In this document: piece by piece, positions 8,160 through 17,073 of the stretch
How the letters are laid out: the number at the start of each line of letters is the position of its first letter
How positions within the stretch are numbered: position 1 is the first letter of the stretch
Source of the DNA: Acidobacteriota bacterium
GTDB lineage: Bacteria; Acidobacteriota; Thermoanaerobaculia; Multivoradales; JBCCEF01
Assembly: GCA_039028635.1 (NCBI GenBank)
Contig: JBCCHV010000020.1
Span: 31,630-95,629, forward strand
Direction: 5' to 3'
Length of the DNA: 64,000 bases
Notes under the pieces: generated by a model
Database searches by the model: none
Told to the model about the DNA's origin: nothing
What the model saw: the letters and a program-made list of their open reading frames with translations, nothing else
Program-made: the position numbers and the translations under genes

Positions 8160-8639
8160 ATGGCGCGTCATCTCCGCTGGATTTTTGTCGCCGCGGCCTG
8201 CTTCGGCGCTCTCGCCCTGGGAGCCCAGGCCGTCACCCCGCAAAATCAAACATCGCAGGACAGCCCACCGAGCTACGCCGAGGTGATGGCCCGGGTGGCC
8301 GTGATCCACGCTCCCGGCACCGGTGTCGATCCCGAGAATCTCGATCTCGAGGCCCTCAAGGTCGCGATCGACCCGCAGACCGGAAAAGTGCGTCCGGTGG
8401 CGCCCGAAGAATCGCGTCGACTGGGGACCAAAGAGCGCGCCATGCTGAGCCGCTCGGCGGTCGGTCTAAGCTCCGTCAAGCGGGCCGATGGCAGCGTCAG
8501 CCTCGATCTGCAGGGACGTTTTCTGAGTCTGTCGACGGCGCGCGTCGAGGCCGATGGCGGGATCCACGGCCTGTGCGTCGACTCGCTGCAGGAAGCCCAC
8601 GACCACCTCGAGGGCCAGGAGGTGAGCGATGTCGAGTAG
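8160..8639 (+). CDS. Small secreted protein, co-translated with a metalloprotease
   Basis: A 159-residue protein with a signal peptide (residues 1-24, cleaved after GAQA) and a GAGGAGGAAG ribosome binding site. The mature part is hydrophilic, with no recognised domain and a single Cys (GLCVDS near the C-terminus). Its last 11 bases overlap the start of the metalloprotease gene, so the two are translationally coupled and probably exported in fixed ratio. That suggests a chaperone, propeptide in trans, or inhibitor for the protease, but nothing in the sequence proves it. Confidence 0.75.
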   Translation: MARHLRWIFVAAACFGALALGAQAVTPQNQTSQDSPPSYAEVMARVAVIHAPGTGVDPENLDLEALKVAIDPQTGKVRPVAPEESRRLGTKERAMLSRSAVGLSSVKRADGSVSLDLQGRFLSLSTARVEADGGIHGLCVDSLQEAHDHLEGQEVSDVE

Positions 8640-10548
8640 CTGCCGTTCATTCCTCGCCGCCCTGCTCCTGACCCTCGTCGCGCTGCCGCTGGCGGCGGCC
8701 ACCGTCACTATCGTCAACGTCGACCCGCCGGGCGTCGGCTTCAACGACCCGACGCCGGCCGTGCCGGTGGGCGGCAACCCCGGTACCACCCTCGGCCAGC
8801 AGCGCCTGAATGCCTTCCAGTACGCCGCCGGCCTGTGGGCCGCGACCCTCGACAGCACGATCGAGATTCGGGTCCAGGCGAGCAATCCTCCGCTCAACTG
8901 CGACGCCTCCTCGGCGGTGCTGGGAGCGGCTGGCACGATCCAGATCTTCGCCAACTTCGCCAACGCCCCGTTCACCAACACCTGGTATCCGGTGGCTCTC
9001 GCCAACAAGCTGGCGGGGAGCGACCTGGCGCCCGGCGCGCCGGGCACCAACGCCGATGACCTGGTGGCGTTCTTCAACTCCGATATCGATAACAATCCCA
9101 ACTGCTTGGCGGGCACCAACTGGTACTACGGCCTCGACCACAACAACGGCACCGACATCGACTTCGTCGCCACCGTCACCCACGAAATCGGTCACGGCAT
9201 CGGCTTCGCCAGCTTCACCGACGAGTCCACCGGTCAGTACATCGGCCCGCCGTTCTTCCCTTCGATCTTCGATCGCTTCCTGTTCGACAACGACCAGGGC
9301 TTGTTCTGGGATCAGATGACCAACGCCCAGCGGATGACCTCGGCGGTCAACTGCTGCGGCCTGGTGTGGGACGGCCCGCAGGTCAACATGTTCGCGCCGC
9401 TGATTCTCGATAGCGGCGCCGCCGGTCTGCAGATTTCGGCACCGGCGGGCATCGCCGGCTCCTATGCCGTCGGCACGGCGAGCTTCGGTCCGCCGTTGGC
9501 GAGCCCGGGAGTCAGCGGCACCCTCGAGCTGGTCAACGATGGCGTCGGCACCACCAGCGACGGCTGTGAGGCGCTGGTCGGCTTCACCGCCGGCAACATC
9601 GCCTTGATCGATCGCGGTAGCTGCGCCTTCACCCAGAAGGTGGTCAACGCCGAAGCCGCCGGAGCAACGGCAGTGATCATCGCCGACAATGTCGCCGGCT
9701 GCCCGCCGCCGGGACTCGGTGGCACCGACCCCGGCATCGGCATCCCGTCGGTGCGCATCACCCTCGACGACGGCAACCTGATCAAGGCCAACCTGCCGGG
9801 CGTCACCGGAAACGTCGGCATCGATCAGAGCCAGCTCGCCGGCGCCGACGAAGACGGCAACGTCAAGATGTTCTCGCCGGATCCGGTTCAGCCGGGCTCC
9901 TCGATCTCTCACTGGGACACCAGCACCTTCCCCAACCTGACCATGGAGCCCTTCGCCACCGGCGATCTGACGGACGATCTCGACCTGACGCCGATGGCGA
10001 TGCACGACATCGGTTGGATGCTGCTGCAGACCTGTGGCAACAACCTCCGCGAGGGCATCGAGAAGTGCGACGGCACGGACCTCTTCGGGCAGACCTGCCG
10101 CAGCCAAGGCTTCGACGGCGGCGCGCTGGCCTGCTCGGCGACCTGCGACGCCTTCGACACCTCCGCCTGCTTCACCTGCAACGACGGTCCCAGCAAGGGG
10201 TCCTGGAATCAGCCGGACAGCCTCTCCTTCGGCAGCATGGGAGGCTATCTCTACGATTCGAGCGGTGCCATCGTCTACAAGATCATCGGCACGCTGACGC
10301 CGACCAGCACCACCAGCGGCATCATCAGCGGCATCATCTATGACGGCAACGCTCCCGACCCGGACTTCTTCTTCTCCGGCAACTACAAGGAGTCGAACAG
10401 CGGTAGCGTCGACTTTGGCAGCTTCGAAGCCAAGATCGTGCCCTTCGGCAGCAACGCCGCGGTGGGATCCATCGCCGGGCGCTGGAAGGACAAGCAGCCG
10501 CTGTCTTCGATCGGGATCTTCGAAGGCAAGTGGGAGATCTGCCAGTAG
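8629..10548 (+). CDS. Secreted zinc metalloprotease with PA domain and Cys-rich CDG repeat
   Basis: A 639-residue exported protein (signal peptide about residues 1-24). The zinc site is THEIGHGIGF near residue 187, an HExxH motif of gluzincin/metzincin type. Around residues 295-400 lies an inserted protease-associated (PA) domain (GCEALVGFTAGNIALIDRGSC and ITLDDG segments). MAMHDIGW near residue 460 looks like the closing part of the catalytic domain. It is followed by a CGNN-LREGIEKCDG cysteine repeat of the type common in myxobacterial and acidobacterial surface proteins. The C-terminal 120 residues are a Gly/Ser-rich beta domain of unknown role. It probably degrades extracellular protein; substrate unknown. 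Start ATG overlaps the upstream gene. Confidence 0.87.
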   Translation: MSSSCRSFLAALLLTLVALPLAAATVTIVNVDPPGVGFNDPTPAVPVGGNPGTTLGQQRLNAFQYAAGLWAATLDSTIEIRVQASNPPLNCDASSAVLGAAGTIQIFANFANAPFTNTWYPVALANKLAGSDLAPGAPGTNADDLVAFFNSDIDNNPNCLAGTNWYYGLDHNNGTDIDFVATVTHEIGHGIGFASFTDESTGQYIGPPFFPSIFDRFLFDNDQGLFWDQMTNAQRMTSAVNCCGLVWDGPQVNMFAPLILDSGAAGLQISAPAGIAGSYAVGTASFGPPLASPGVSGTLELVNDGVGTTSDGCEALVGFTAGNIALIDRGSCAFTQKVVNAEAAGATAVIIADNVAGCPPPGLGGTDPGIGIPSVRITLDDGNLIKANLPGVTGNVGIDQSQLAGADEDGNVKMFSPDPVQPGSSISHWDTSTFPNLTMEPFATGDLTDDLDLTPMAMHDIGWMLLQTCGNNLREGIEKCDGTDLFGQTCRSQGFDGGALACSATCDAFDTSACFTCNDGPSKGSWNQPDSLSFGSMGGYLYDSSGAIVYKIIGTLTPTSTTSGIISGIIYDGNAPDPDFFFSGNYKESNSGSVDFGSFEAKIVPFGSNAAVGSIAGRWKDKQPLSSIGIFEGKWEICQ

Positions 10549-10579
10549 GGATCGGCCAGGACTCGTGAGGGTCCGACCA

Positions 10580-10612
10580 GGTCCGGACCTGGCCCCGCGC
10601 CGGGTCCGGACC
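10580..10612. terminator. Bidirectional hairpin between convergent genes
   Basis: Two copies of the palindrome GGTCCGGACC (10580-10589 and 10603-10612) flank a 13-nt loop and can pair with each other. It sits between the metalloprotease stop and the convergent quinone oxidoreductase stop. There is no clear U-tract, so factor-independent termination is only probable. Confidence 0.5.
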
Positions 10613-10621
10613 GATTTCGCT

Positions 10622-11605
10622 TCAGTGGGGCGAAATCTCGACGATGACCTTGCCCTCAACGCCACCCGCGGCGAGCGCCTGGTAGGCGGTGGCGATCTCG
10701 GCGAAGGGCAGCACCCGGTCGACCACCGGCTGCAAGGTACCGTCCTCGAGCCAGGGCTCGGCGACGGCGTGGAAGGCGGCCACCAGGCGTGCCTTCTCTT
10801 CCCGCGGCCGCGGTCGCAGAACGGATCCGACGATCCGTAGCCGGCGGCGCAGAACGACATCGAGAGGAATCTCCGCCGTGCGTCCCGCCGTGATCCCCAC
10901 CAGCACCAGGCGTCCGCCGGTCTTGAGGGCCAGCAGCAGCCGCGGCAGCCATTCGCCGCCGACCAGATCCATCACCAGATCGAGGCCCTCGCCGCCATTG
11001 GCGCGGCGCAGCGCCGCCGGCAGGTCGGAAGCCATCGGCACCGTGACGGTGGCGCCCAGATCGCGCAACGGCTCGAGCGCCGCGGCACGCCGACCGACGG
11101 CCAGCACCCTTGCTCCGAGGGCTGACGCGAGCTGCACCGCAAAGCTGCCGACACCGCCGTTGGCGCCGGTGATGGCGACCGCTTCGCCACTCGACATGCG
11201 CCCCTCCTCCACCAGGTTGGTCCAGGCCGTCAGCGCCGCCTCCGGGACCGCCGCTCCCTGGACGAAGCTCCAGCCATTCGGTAGCGGCATGAGCTGCCCT
11301 TGGGGGACGGTCACCAGCTCACCGTGACCGCCACCGGCGAGCAGGGCCATGACGCGATCCCCCACCCGCCAGCCCTCGACCTCTTCCCCGAGGTCCGCGA
11401 TCACGCCGGCACACTCGAGCCCGGGTACTTCGCTCTCGCCGGGCGGCGGCGGGTAGAGTCCGCGCAGCTGCAACAGATCGGCGCGGTTGAGGCCGGCGGC
11501 GCGCACCTCCACCAGCACCTCGCCACGGGCCGGCAGGGGATCGGCGAGGTCGCCGAGGAAGGGCCACGGCGTCTCGGGATTGCGGGTCGGAAGCACTGCA
11601 AGCAT
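10622..11605 (-). CDS. NAD(P)H:quinone oxidoreductase-like MDR protein (zeta-crystallin/PIG3 type)
   Basis: A 327-residue medium-chain dehydrogenase/reductase. The N-terminal GroES-like domain has AAGLNRADLLQLRGLYPPPP, typical of the zinc-free quinone oxidoreductase branch. The Rossmann motif is TGANGGVGSFAVQLA around residues 145-160. No structural or catalytic zinc cysteine set is seen. It probably reduces quinones or enones with NADPH in the cytoplasm. A GTG 18 nt upstream is in frame, but I prefer the ATG at 11605 because a TATCCT hexamer lies 9 nt before it, as with several other genes here. Divergent from fhs. Confidence 0.85.
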   Translation of the reverse strand: MLAVLPTRNPETPWPFLGDLADPLPARGEVLVEVRAAGLNRADLLQLRGLYPPPPGESEVPGLECAGVIADLGEEVEGWRVGDRVMALLAGGGHGELVTVPQGQLMPLPNGWSFVQGAAVPEAALTAWTNLVEEGRMSSGEAVAITGANGGVGSFAVQLASALGARVLAVGRRAAALEPLRDLGATVTVPMASDLPAALRRANGGEGLDLVMDLVGGEWLPRLLLALKTGGRLVLVGITAGRTAEIPLDVVLRRRLRIVGSVLRPRPREEKARLVAAFHAVAEPWLEDGTLQPVVDRVLPFAEIATAYQALAAGGVEGKVIVEISPH

Positions 11606-11614
11606 GACGCGCTC

Positions 11615-11620
11615 AGGATA
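11615..11620 (-). promoter_or_regulatory. Putative -10 element of the quinone oxidoreductase gene
   Basis: TATCCT preceded by TG (extended -10) lies 9 nt upstream of the ATG at 11605 and overlaps the alternative upstream GTG codon. This argues against the longer start. Confidence 0.4.
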
Positions 11621-11719
11621 CACTCACGTCCTACGAAACATCACACCACATCGCGAGAACAAGGACCGCCATAGGGCTCGGTGGTTGCCGATCCGGCCGA
11701 CAAGGGAGACAGGGAGAGT

Positions 11720-13351
11720 ATGCAAGGGAAAGACCGTCTGCGCACCATCGAAGGGCTCGCCGATCATCTCGGAATCGACCGTCAGAATGTCATCCCGTAC
11801 GGCACCGAGAAGGCCAAGGTCCAGCTCGACGCCCTCGACAGCGACCGCCCCCAGGGCAAGCTGGTCCTGGTGTCGGCGATCACGCCGACCAAGGCCGGCG
11901 AAGGCAAGACCACCACTTCCATCGGCCTCGCCCAGGGGCTCGCCCACATCGGCCAGCAGGCTGCCCTCGCGCTGCGCGAGCCGTCCCTCGGACCGACCTT
12001 CGGCATGAAGGGCGGCGCCACCGGCGGCGGCCGCTCGATCGTGATTCCGGAAGCCGACATCAACCTCCACTTCACCGGCGACTTCCACGCCATCTCGGCG
12101 GCCAACAACCTGCTGGCGGCCCTCCTCGACAACCACCTGCACCACGGCAACGAGCTCGGCATCGACGTCCGCCAGATTTCCTGGCGGCGGGTTGTCGACC
12201 TCAACGATCGCGCCCTGCGCAACGTCATCGTCGGCCTCGGCGGCCCGATGCAGGGGGTCCCGCGGGAGAACGGCTTCGACATCACTCCGGCCTCGGAGGT
12301 GATGGCGGTGCTGTGCCTATCCGAAGGTGAAGAGGACCTGCGGGCACGGCTCTCCCGACTGCAGGTGGCAGTCAACCGCGACGGCGACCCGGTGACCGCC
12401 GCCGACCTCAAGGCGGTGGGCTCGATGATGGTGGTGCTGAAGGACGCCCTGATGCCCAACCTGGTGCAGACCATCGAGGGCGTGCCGGCCTTCATCCACG
12501 GCGGCCCCTTCGCCAACATCGCCCACGGCTGCAACTCGGTGCTGGCCACCAAAATGGCCCTCGCCAACTCCGACTGGGTGGTGACCGAAGCGGGCTTCGG
12601 CTTCGACCTCGGGGGCGAGAAGTTCTTCGACATCAAGTGCCGCTCCGCCGGCCTCGACCCGGCGGTGGTGGTGCTGGTCGCCACCGTTCGCGCTCTCCGC
12701 CACCACGGCAGCGGCAGCGGCGACAACGACCCGGCGGCGGTCGCCGCCGGCATCCCCAACCTCCAAAAGCACATCGAGAACGCCCGCCAGTTCGGCTACG
12801 AGCCGGTGGTCGCCCTCAATCAGTTCGGCGACGACACCGAGGACGAGATCGCCGTCGTCGAGCGCGCCTGCGCCGAGATGGGAACGCCCTTCGCGGTGTC
12901 CGATCACTTCGGCCAGGGCGGTGTCGGCGCCGCCGACCTCGCCGCCCTGGTGGTGGCCCACGCCGAATCCCACCGCCAGCCCCATCGCCCGCTCTACGAA
13001 GTCGACCAGCCGATCAAGGAGAAGATGGAGACGGTCGCCCAGCGCATCTACGGTGCCTCGGCGGTCAACTACACGCCGAAGGCCGAGAAAGACCTGCGGC
13101 GGATCGAGAATGTCGGCCTCTCGAACCTGCCCCTATGCGTCGCCAAGACGCCGGCGTCGCTCTCCGACAACCCCGCCCTGGCCGGCCGGCCAGAAGGGTT
13201 CGAGATCACCGTCGGCAGCGTCGTCGCCGCCGCCGGCGCCGGCTTCGTGATTCCGCTGCTCGGCAACATCCTGCGCATGCCGGGCCTCGCCAAGGTGCCC
13301 CAGGCGCACCACATCGACCTGGTCGACGGCGAGATCCGAAACTTGCGTTAA
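11720..13351 (+). CDS. fhs: Formate--tetrahydrofolate ligase
   Basis: A 543-residue protein giving 10-formyl-THF from formate, THF and ATP in cytosolic one-carbon metabolism. The P-loop is PTKAGEGKTTTSIGLAQGL (about residues 52-70), followed by the family stretches EPSLGPTFGMKGGATGGG and NNLLAALLDNHLHHGN. It is full length for the family. I chose the ATG at 11720 because AGGGAGAG lies just upstream. An in-frame GTG at 11681 would add 13 residues without a ribosome binding site. The gene stands alone (no folD nearby), divergent from the quinone oxidoreductase and convergent with the NCS1 permease. Confidence 0.97.
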   Translation: MQGKDRLRTIEGLADHLGIDRQNVIPYGTEKAKVQLDALDSDRPQGKLVLVSAITPTKAGEGKTTTSIGLAQGLAHIGQQAALALREPSLGPTFGMKGGATGGGRSIVIPEADINLHFTGDFHAISAANNLLAALLDNHLHHGNELGIDVRQISWRRVVDLNDRALRNVIVGLGGPMQGVPRENGFDITPASEVMAVLCLSEGEEDLRARLSRLQVAVNRDGDPVTAADLKAVGSMMVVLKDALMPNLVQTIEGVPAFIHGGPFANIAHGCNSVLATKMALANSDWVVTEAGFGFDLGGEKFFDIKCRSAGLDPAVVVLVATVRALRHHGSGSGDNDPAAVAAGIPNLQKHIENARQFGYEPVVALNQFGDDTEDEIAVVERACAEMGTPFAVSDHFGQGGVGAADLAALVVAHAESHRQPHRPLYEVDQPIKEKMETVAQRIYGASAVNYTPKAEKDLRRIENVGLSNLPLCVAKTPASLSDNPALAGRPEGFEITVGSVVAAAGAGFVIPLLGNILRMPGLAKVPQAHHIDLVDGEIRNLR

Positions 13352-13371
13352 GTGCGGTAGTTGAAGTCGAT

Positions 13372-13395
13372 TCAGGGGGCCTGACGGCCCCCTGA
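13372..13395. terminator. Perfect 10-bp stem shared by fhs and the convergent permease
   Basis: TCAGGGGGCC pairs with GGCCCCCTGA across a TGAC loop. Its left arm includes the stop codon of the permease gene, so the structure is partly coding. It would fold in the fhs transcript 20 nt after the fhs stop. No U-tract follows. Confidence 0.5.
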
Positions 13396-14838
13396 GAAGG
13401 ACAGCAGCGCATAGATCACACCGGCCGTCCCCAGGCTGACGAACCAGCCGTGGGTGTAGAGGCCGGACCAGAAGGGCGCCACGGCGATGGCGCCGTGGGT
13501 CGCCTGGGCGAGGAAACCCGGGAGATTCGGCAGGATTCCCAGAGCCATCGCCAGCAAGGCGCGGCCGTTGAAGCCGCGGCGAAAGCTGTAGGGCCCATCG
13601 GGCCGGTAGAGCCCTTCCACCTCCAGGCGGCACCGGCGCAGCAGGAAATAGTCCACCAGCATGACGCCGGCGATGGAGCCGAGGAGAGCGCCATAGCCGA
13701 TCAGCCAGGTGAAGATGTAGGCCCCGAGGTCATTGAACAGGCGCCAGGGCATGATGGCGATACCCAAGCCGCCGGTGATCAAGCCACCGGTCTTGAAGTC
13801 GATGCGCCGCGGTGCGAGGTTCGAGAAGTCGTTGGCCGGCGACACCACGTTGGCGGCGATGTTGGTCGAGAGGGTCGCCAGGGTGAGCCCGAGGAGCGCG
13901 AGAACCACCGCCCAGCCCTCGAATCTGGCGAGTAGCAGCACCGGATCCCAGATCGCTTCGCCGAAGGCCAGCACCGTGGCACCGGTGACGGCGACGCCGA
14001 CAAAGGCGAACAGTGTCATGGTGGTCGGCAGTCCGACGAGCTGGCCAACGAACTGATCGCGCTGGCGGCGGGCGAAACGCGAGAAGTCGGGGATGTTGAG
14101 CGACAGCGTCGCCCAGAAACCCACCATCGCCGTCAAGTTGGGCCAGAACAAGCGCCAGAAGTCGCTCGGCGGAGCCTCGCTGTGGACCGCGTCCATGCGA
14201 CTCAACAGAGAGCCCAGGCCGCCCCCTACCCGCACCGCCCAGGCGAGCAGACCGAGGCTGATCAGCAGTAGCACCGGCGCGGCGAAGACTTCGAGACGCT
14301 TGATGCTCTCGATGCCGCGCAAGATGATGGCGATGTTGAGCGCCCAGAACAACAGGAAGCAGGCCAGTTGCCCGGCCGAGATGCCGACGATGGGCAGGGC
14401 TTCCGCCACCCCCGCCGGGGTGAATTCGAAGAGCACGGCCAGTAGGCTGTAGATCGCCGAGCCGCCGATCCAGGTCTGGATCCCGAACCAGCCGCAGGCG
14501 ACCAGCGCCCGCATCAGCGCCGGGACATTGGCCCCGAGAGTGCCGAAGGAGGCGCGCAGCAGCACCGGAAACGGAATCCCGTAGCGGGTACCGGCATGGG
14601 CATTGGCCACCATCGGCACCAACACCACCAGGTTGCCGAGGGCGATGGTCGCCAGCGCCTGGCGCCAGGTCATGCCTTGGGAGATGAGCCCGGCGGCCAT
14701 CGTGTAGGTCGGAATGCAGACCGCCATCCCCACCCACAGGGCGGCGAAGTTCCACCAGCTCCAGGTTCGACCCGCCGGCGGCACTGGCGCCAGGTCGGCG
14801 TTGTACAACGGCGAGCTCTCGATTCCCTCGCGGTCCAT
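13372..14838 (-). CDS. NCS1-family nucleobase/hydantoin/allantoin-type permease
   Basis: A 488-residue membrane protein with about 12 hydrophobic segments. The first segment, WSWWNFAALWVGMAVCIPTY, followed by AAGLISQGMTWRQAL, is the signature of nucleobase:cation symporter-1 proteins (Mhp1, PucI, cytosine permease). It should import a purine, pyrimidine, hydantoin or related compound with Na+ or H+. The ATG at 14838 has GGGAGGG upstream; the reading frame extends 31 codons further without support. No catabolic gene is adjacent, so the substrate cannot be told. The stop lies inside a terminator-like palindrome shared with fhs. Confidence 0.9.
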   Translation of the reverse strand: MDREGIESSPLYNADLAPVPPAGRTWSWWNFAALWVGMAVCIPTYTMAAGLISQGMTWRQALATIALGNLVVLVPMVANAHAGTRYGIPFPVLLRASFGTLGANVPALMRALVACGWFGIQTWIGGSAIYSLLAVLFEFTPAGVAEALPIVGISAGQLACFLLFWALNIAIILRGIESIKRLEVFAAPVLLLISLGLLAWAVRVGGGLGSLLSRMDAVHSEAPPSDFWRLFWPNLTAMVGFWATLSLNIPDFSRFARRQRDQFVGQLVGLPTTMTLFAFVGVAVTGATVLAFGEAIWDPVLLLARFEGWAVVLALLGLTLATLSTNIAANVVSPANDFSNLAPRRIDFKTGGLITGGLGIAIMPWRLFNDLGAYIFTWLIGYGALLGSIAGVMLVDYFLLRRCRLEVEGLYRPDGPYSFRRGFNGRALLAMALGILPNLPGFLAQATHGAIAVAPFWSGLYTHGWFVSLGTAGVIYALLSFSGGRQAP

Positions 14839-14930
14839 AGGCCCTCCCGGCCTCGATCTCAGCAGAGTAACCGCCGGAGCGTACCAGCCTCGTCTGCGTC
14901 CTCGGCGCCCTGAGAGCTCGCCGAGACGCA

Positions 14931-14959
14931 AAAAGGGCGGGCTCGAGGCCCGCCCTTTT
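14931..14959. terminator. Bidirectional rho-independent terminator
   Basis: AAAAGGGCGGGC (14931-14942) pairs perfectly with GCCCGCCCTTTT (14948-14959) around a 5-nt loop, giving a T-run on both strands. On the minus strand it ends the acyl-CoA dehydrogenase transcript about 22 nt after its stop. It thereby insulates the downstream permease gene. Confidence 0.9.
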
Positions 14960-14980
14960 CAATCGACCGCTGTGCCGGCC

Positions 14981-16906
14981 CTAGCCGGCTTTCTCGGCCT
15001 TCACCGGCGCCAGCCGCGGCTTGGCCGCGGAGCGCGCCTTCTTGGCCTCCAGCTCCTGGCGCTCGCGGAAGCGAATGATGCCTTCCTCGATCCACTTGTG
15101 ATGGCCCTTCAGCACCCGCATGGCGACCGAGTACTTGCGGCTATCGTCGTTCGACCACAGGTCGCGGAAGAGCTGCTTGATCTGGCGCCGCGAGGTGCGG
15201 CAGAAGAGATCCGCCAGCTCGATGGCGTTGCGTGCATCGCGGCTCGCCTGCTGCGACAGGGCCTGGGCCCGGCACACCGACGCCGCCATCGCGAAGAGCT
15301 CGTTGGCGATGTCGACCAGGCGGAACAGGAAGGCCTGCTTGTTCTGCAGCTTGGCCTGGTGCACCACCATGCCGTGGAAGACCTGGCGGGCGAGCTTGCG
15401 CGAGCTGCGCTCGACGAAGCGCAGGTGGCCGGCGAGGCGGCCGAACTCCTCGTAGCGCGGGTAGTGGCCCCAGCCCAGCCAACGGGTCGGGTACCAGGTG
15501 CCGTAGAAGGCGCCCATGTTGGGCAATGCCGCCGCTTTCTCGGCGACGCTCTTCTTGGGATCGATCAAGTCACCGGCGACCTGCAGGTGCTTGTCCACCG
15601 CCTCGCGGGCCATGAAGAGATGCATGATCTCGCTCGAACCCTCGAAGATCTTGTTGATGCGGTAGTCACGCATCACCCGCTCGACACCGGCCGCCTCCTC
15701 ACCGCGGGCGATCAGGGACTTCTCGGTCTCGTAGCCGCGACCACCGCGGATCTGCATCGTCTCGTCGACGATGCGCCAGGTGTGGAAGGTGTTCCATTCC
15801 TTGGCGGCGGCAGCTTCGAGGCGGATGTCGTAACCGCCGCGGTCGGCCATCTCCGTCGCCAAAGCGGCCACCGACTCCATGGCATAGGTGTAGGAAGCCA
15901 TGTCGGCGAGCTTGTGGGCGATGGCCTCGTGCTTGCCGATCGGCTTACCCCACTGCTCGCGCTCGGCGGCGAAGGTGCGGCAGATTTCGAGACAGGCCTT
16001 GGCGGTGCCGACGGAGCCGTTGGGGATCGACAGACGACCATCGTTGAGGGTGGTGAGGGCGATCTTGAGACCGCGGCCCTCGGCGCCGATCAGGTTCTCG
16101 GCCGGCACCCGCACGTCCTTGAAGCTGATCACGGCATTGGCCAGAGCGCGCAGACCCATGAAGTGACAGCGATGCTCGATCTTGACGCCTTCCCAGGCGG
16201 TCTCGACCACGAAGGCGCTGATCTTGCGAGTCGCCGGGTCCGTCGCCATCACCACCAGCAGCTTGGCGAGGGTGCCGTTGGTGCACCACAGCTTCTCACC
16301 GCTGATGATGTAGTCGCCGTTGTTGTCCTTGACCGCGGTGGTGGTCATGCGGGCCGGATCGGAACCCACCTGAGACTCGGTGAGGGCGAAGGCCGAAATC
16401 TCGCCCTTGGCACAACGCGGCAGGTACTTCTTCTTCAGCGCGTCACTGCCGAAGAGCTTGAGCGGCTGGGGCACGCCGATCGACTGGTGCGCCGAGAGCA
16501 GGGCCGAGAGGTTGCCGTCGACGCTGCCCAGCAGGCGCATCACCTTCTGGTACTCGGCCGACGTGAAGCCGAGGCCGCCGTACTCCTTGGGAATCTTCAT
16601 CCCGAAGGCGCCGAGCTTGCGCAGACCATCGACGACGCTCTCCGGATACTCGCCGGTGGCGTCGATCTCGACGGCATCGACCTCGTCGCGCAGGAACTCG
16701 CGAATCGCCTGGTAGAAGGCGCGGAACTCGGGGCGCTCCTCGTCGTCATTGCGCGGCAGCGGGAAGGGGTGGATCAAGTCGAGGCGAAAGTTGCCGAGAA
16801 ACAGCTCTCGCATGAAGCTGGGCTGCTTCCACTCTTTCTCCCGCGAAGCTTCGGCAACCTCCATCGACTCCGCTTCGCTGACCTGAATGCGCTTCTTCTC
16901 TGCCAT
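14981..16906 (-). CDS. Acyl-CoA dehydrogenase, long VLCAD/ACAD9-like type
   Basis: A 641-residue FAD enzyme catalysing alpha,beta-dehydrogenation of acyl-CoA in beta-oxidation. The core ACAD fold covers about residues 50-430, with the FAD/substrate motif FALTESQVGSDPA (about 175-187), LWCTNG, and the IFEGSSEIMHLFMAREA region that carries the usual catalytic Glu. A C-terminal extension of about 200 residues resembles the long ACADs that act on long-chain substrates. The ATG at 16906 has AGGGGG upstream; the frame opens 18 codons earlier. It ends KAEKAG. No other beta-oxidation gene is adjacent and it has its own strong terminator. Confidence 0.93.
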   Translation of the reverse strand: MAEKKRIQVSEAESMEVAEASREKEWKQPSFMRELFLGNFRLDLIHPFPLPRNDDEERPEFRAFYQAIREFLRDEVDAVEIDATGEYPESVVDGLRKLGAFGMKIPKEYGGLGFTSAEYQKVMRLLGSVDGNLSALLSAHQSIGVPQPLKLFGSDALKKKYLPRCAKGEISAFALTESQVGSDPARMTTTAVKDNNGDYIISGEKLWCTNGTLAKLLVVMATDPATRKISAFVVETAWEGVKIEHRCHFMGLRALANAVISFKDVRVPAENLIGAEGRGLKIALTTLNDGRLSIPNGSVGTAKACLEICRTFAAEREQWGKPIGKHEAIAHKLADMASYTYAMESVAALATEMADRGGYDIRLEAAAAKEWNTFHTWRIVDETMQIRGGRGYETEKSLIARGEEAAGVERVMRDYRINKIFEGSSEIMHLFMAREAVDKHLQVAGDLIDPKKSVAEKAAALPNMGAFYGTWYPTRWLGWGHYPRYEEFGRLAGHLRFVERSSRKLARQVFHGMVVHQAKLQNKQAFLFRLVDIANELFAMAASVCRAQALSQQASRDARNAIELADLFCRTSRRQIKQLFRDLWSNDDSRKYSVAMRVLKGHHKWIEEGIIRFRERQELEAKKARSAAKPRLAPVKAEKAG

Positions 16907-17073
16907 GGCGAAACCCCCTGTGCTGGTGAATCCTTCGGCCCTTATGCCGCGTCTCGGCAATTAGTCTAGCAGAGTCGGCGACCTGGTCAAAAACTCAGGA
17001 GCCAAAGGGCTTCTCGAACGATCCCCGAGTTCGCTGTGGGTCTGGATCGAATTTCCTTGCCGCGGGCCGGCAA

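Noticed and set aside
14714..16969. Plus-strand open frame of 751 codons
   Set aside because: It runs antisense through the acyl-CoA dehydrogenase gene, which carries the family motifs. No domain or ribosome binding site on the plus strand.
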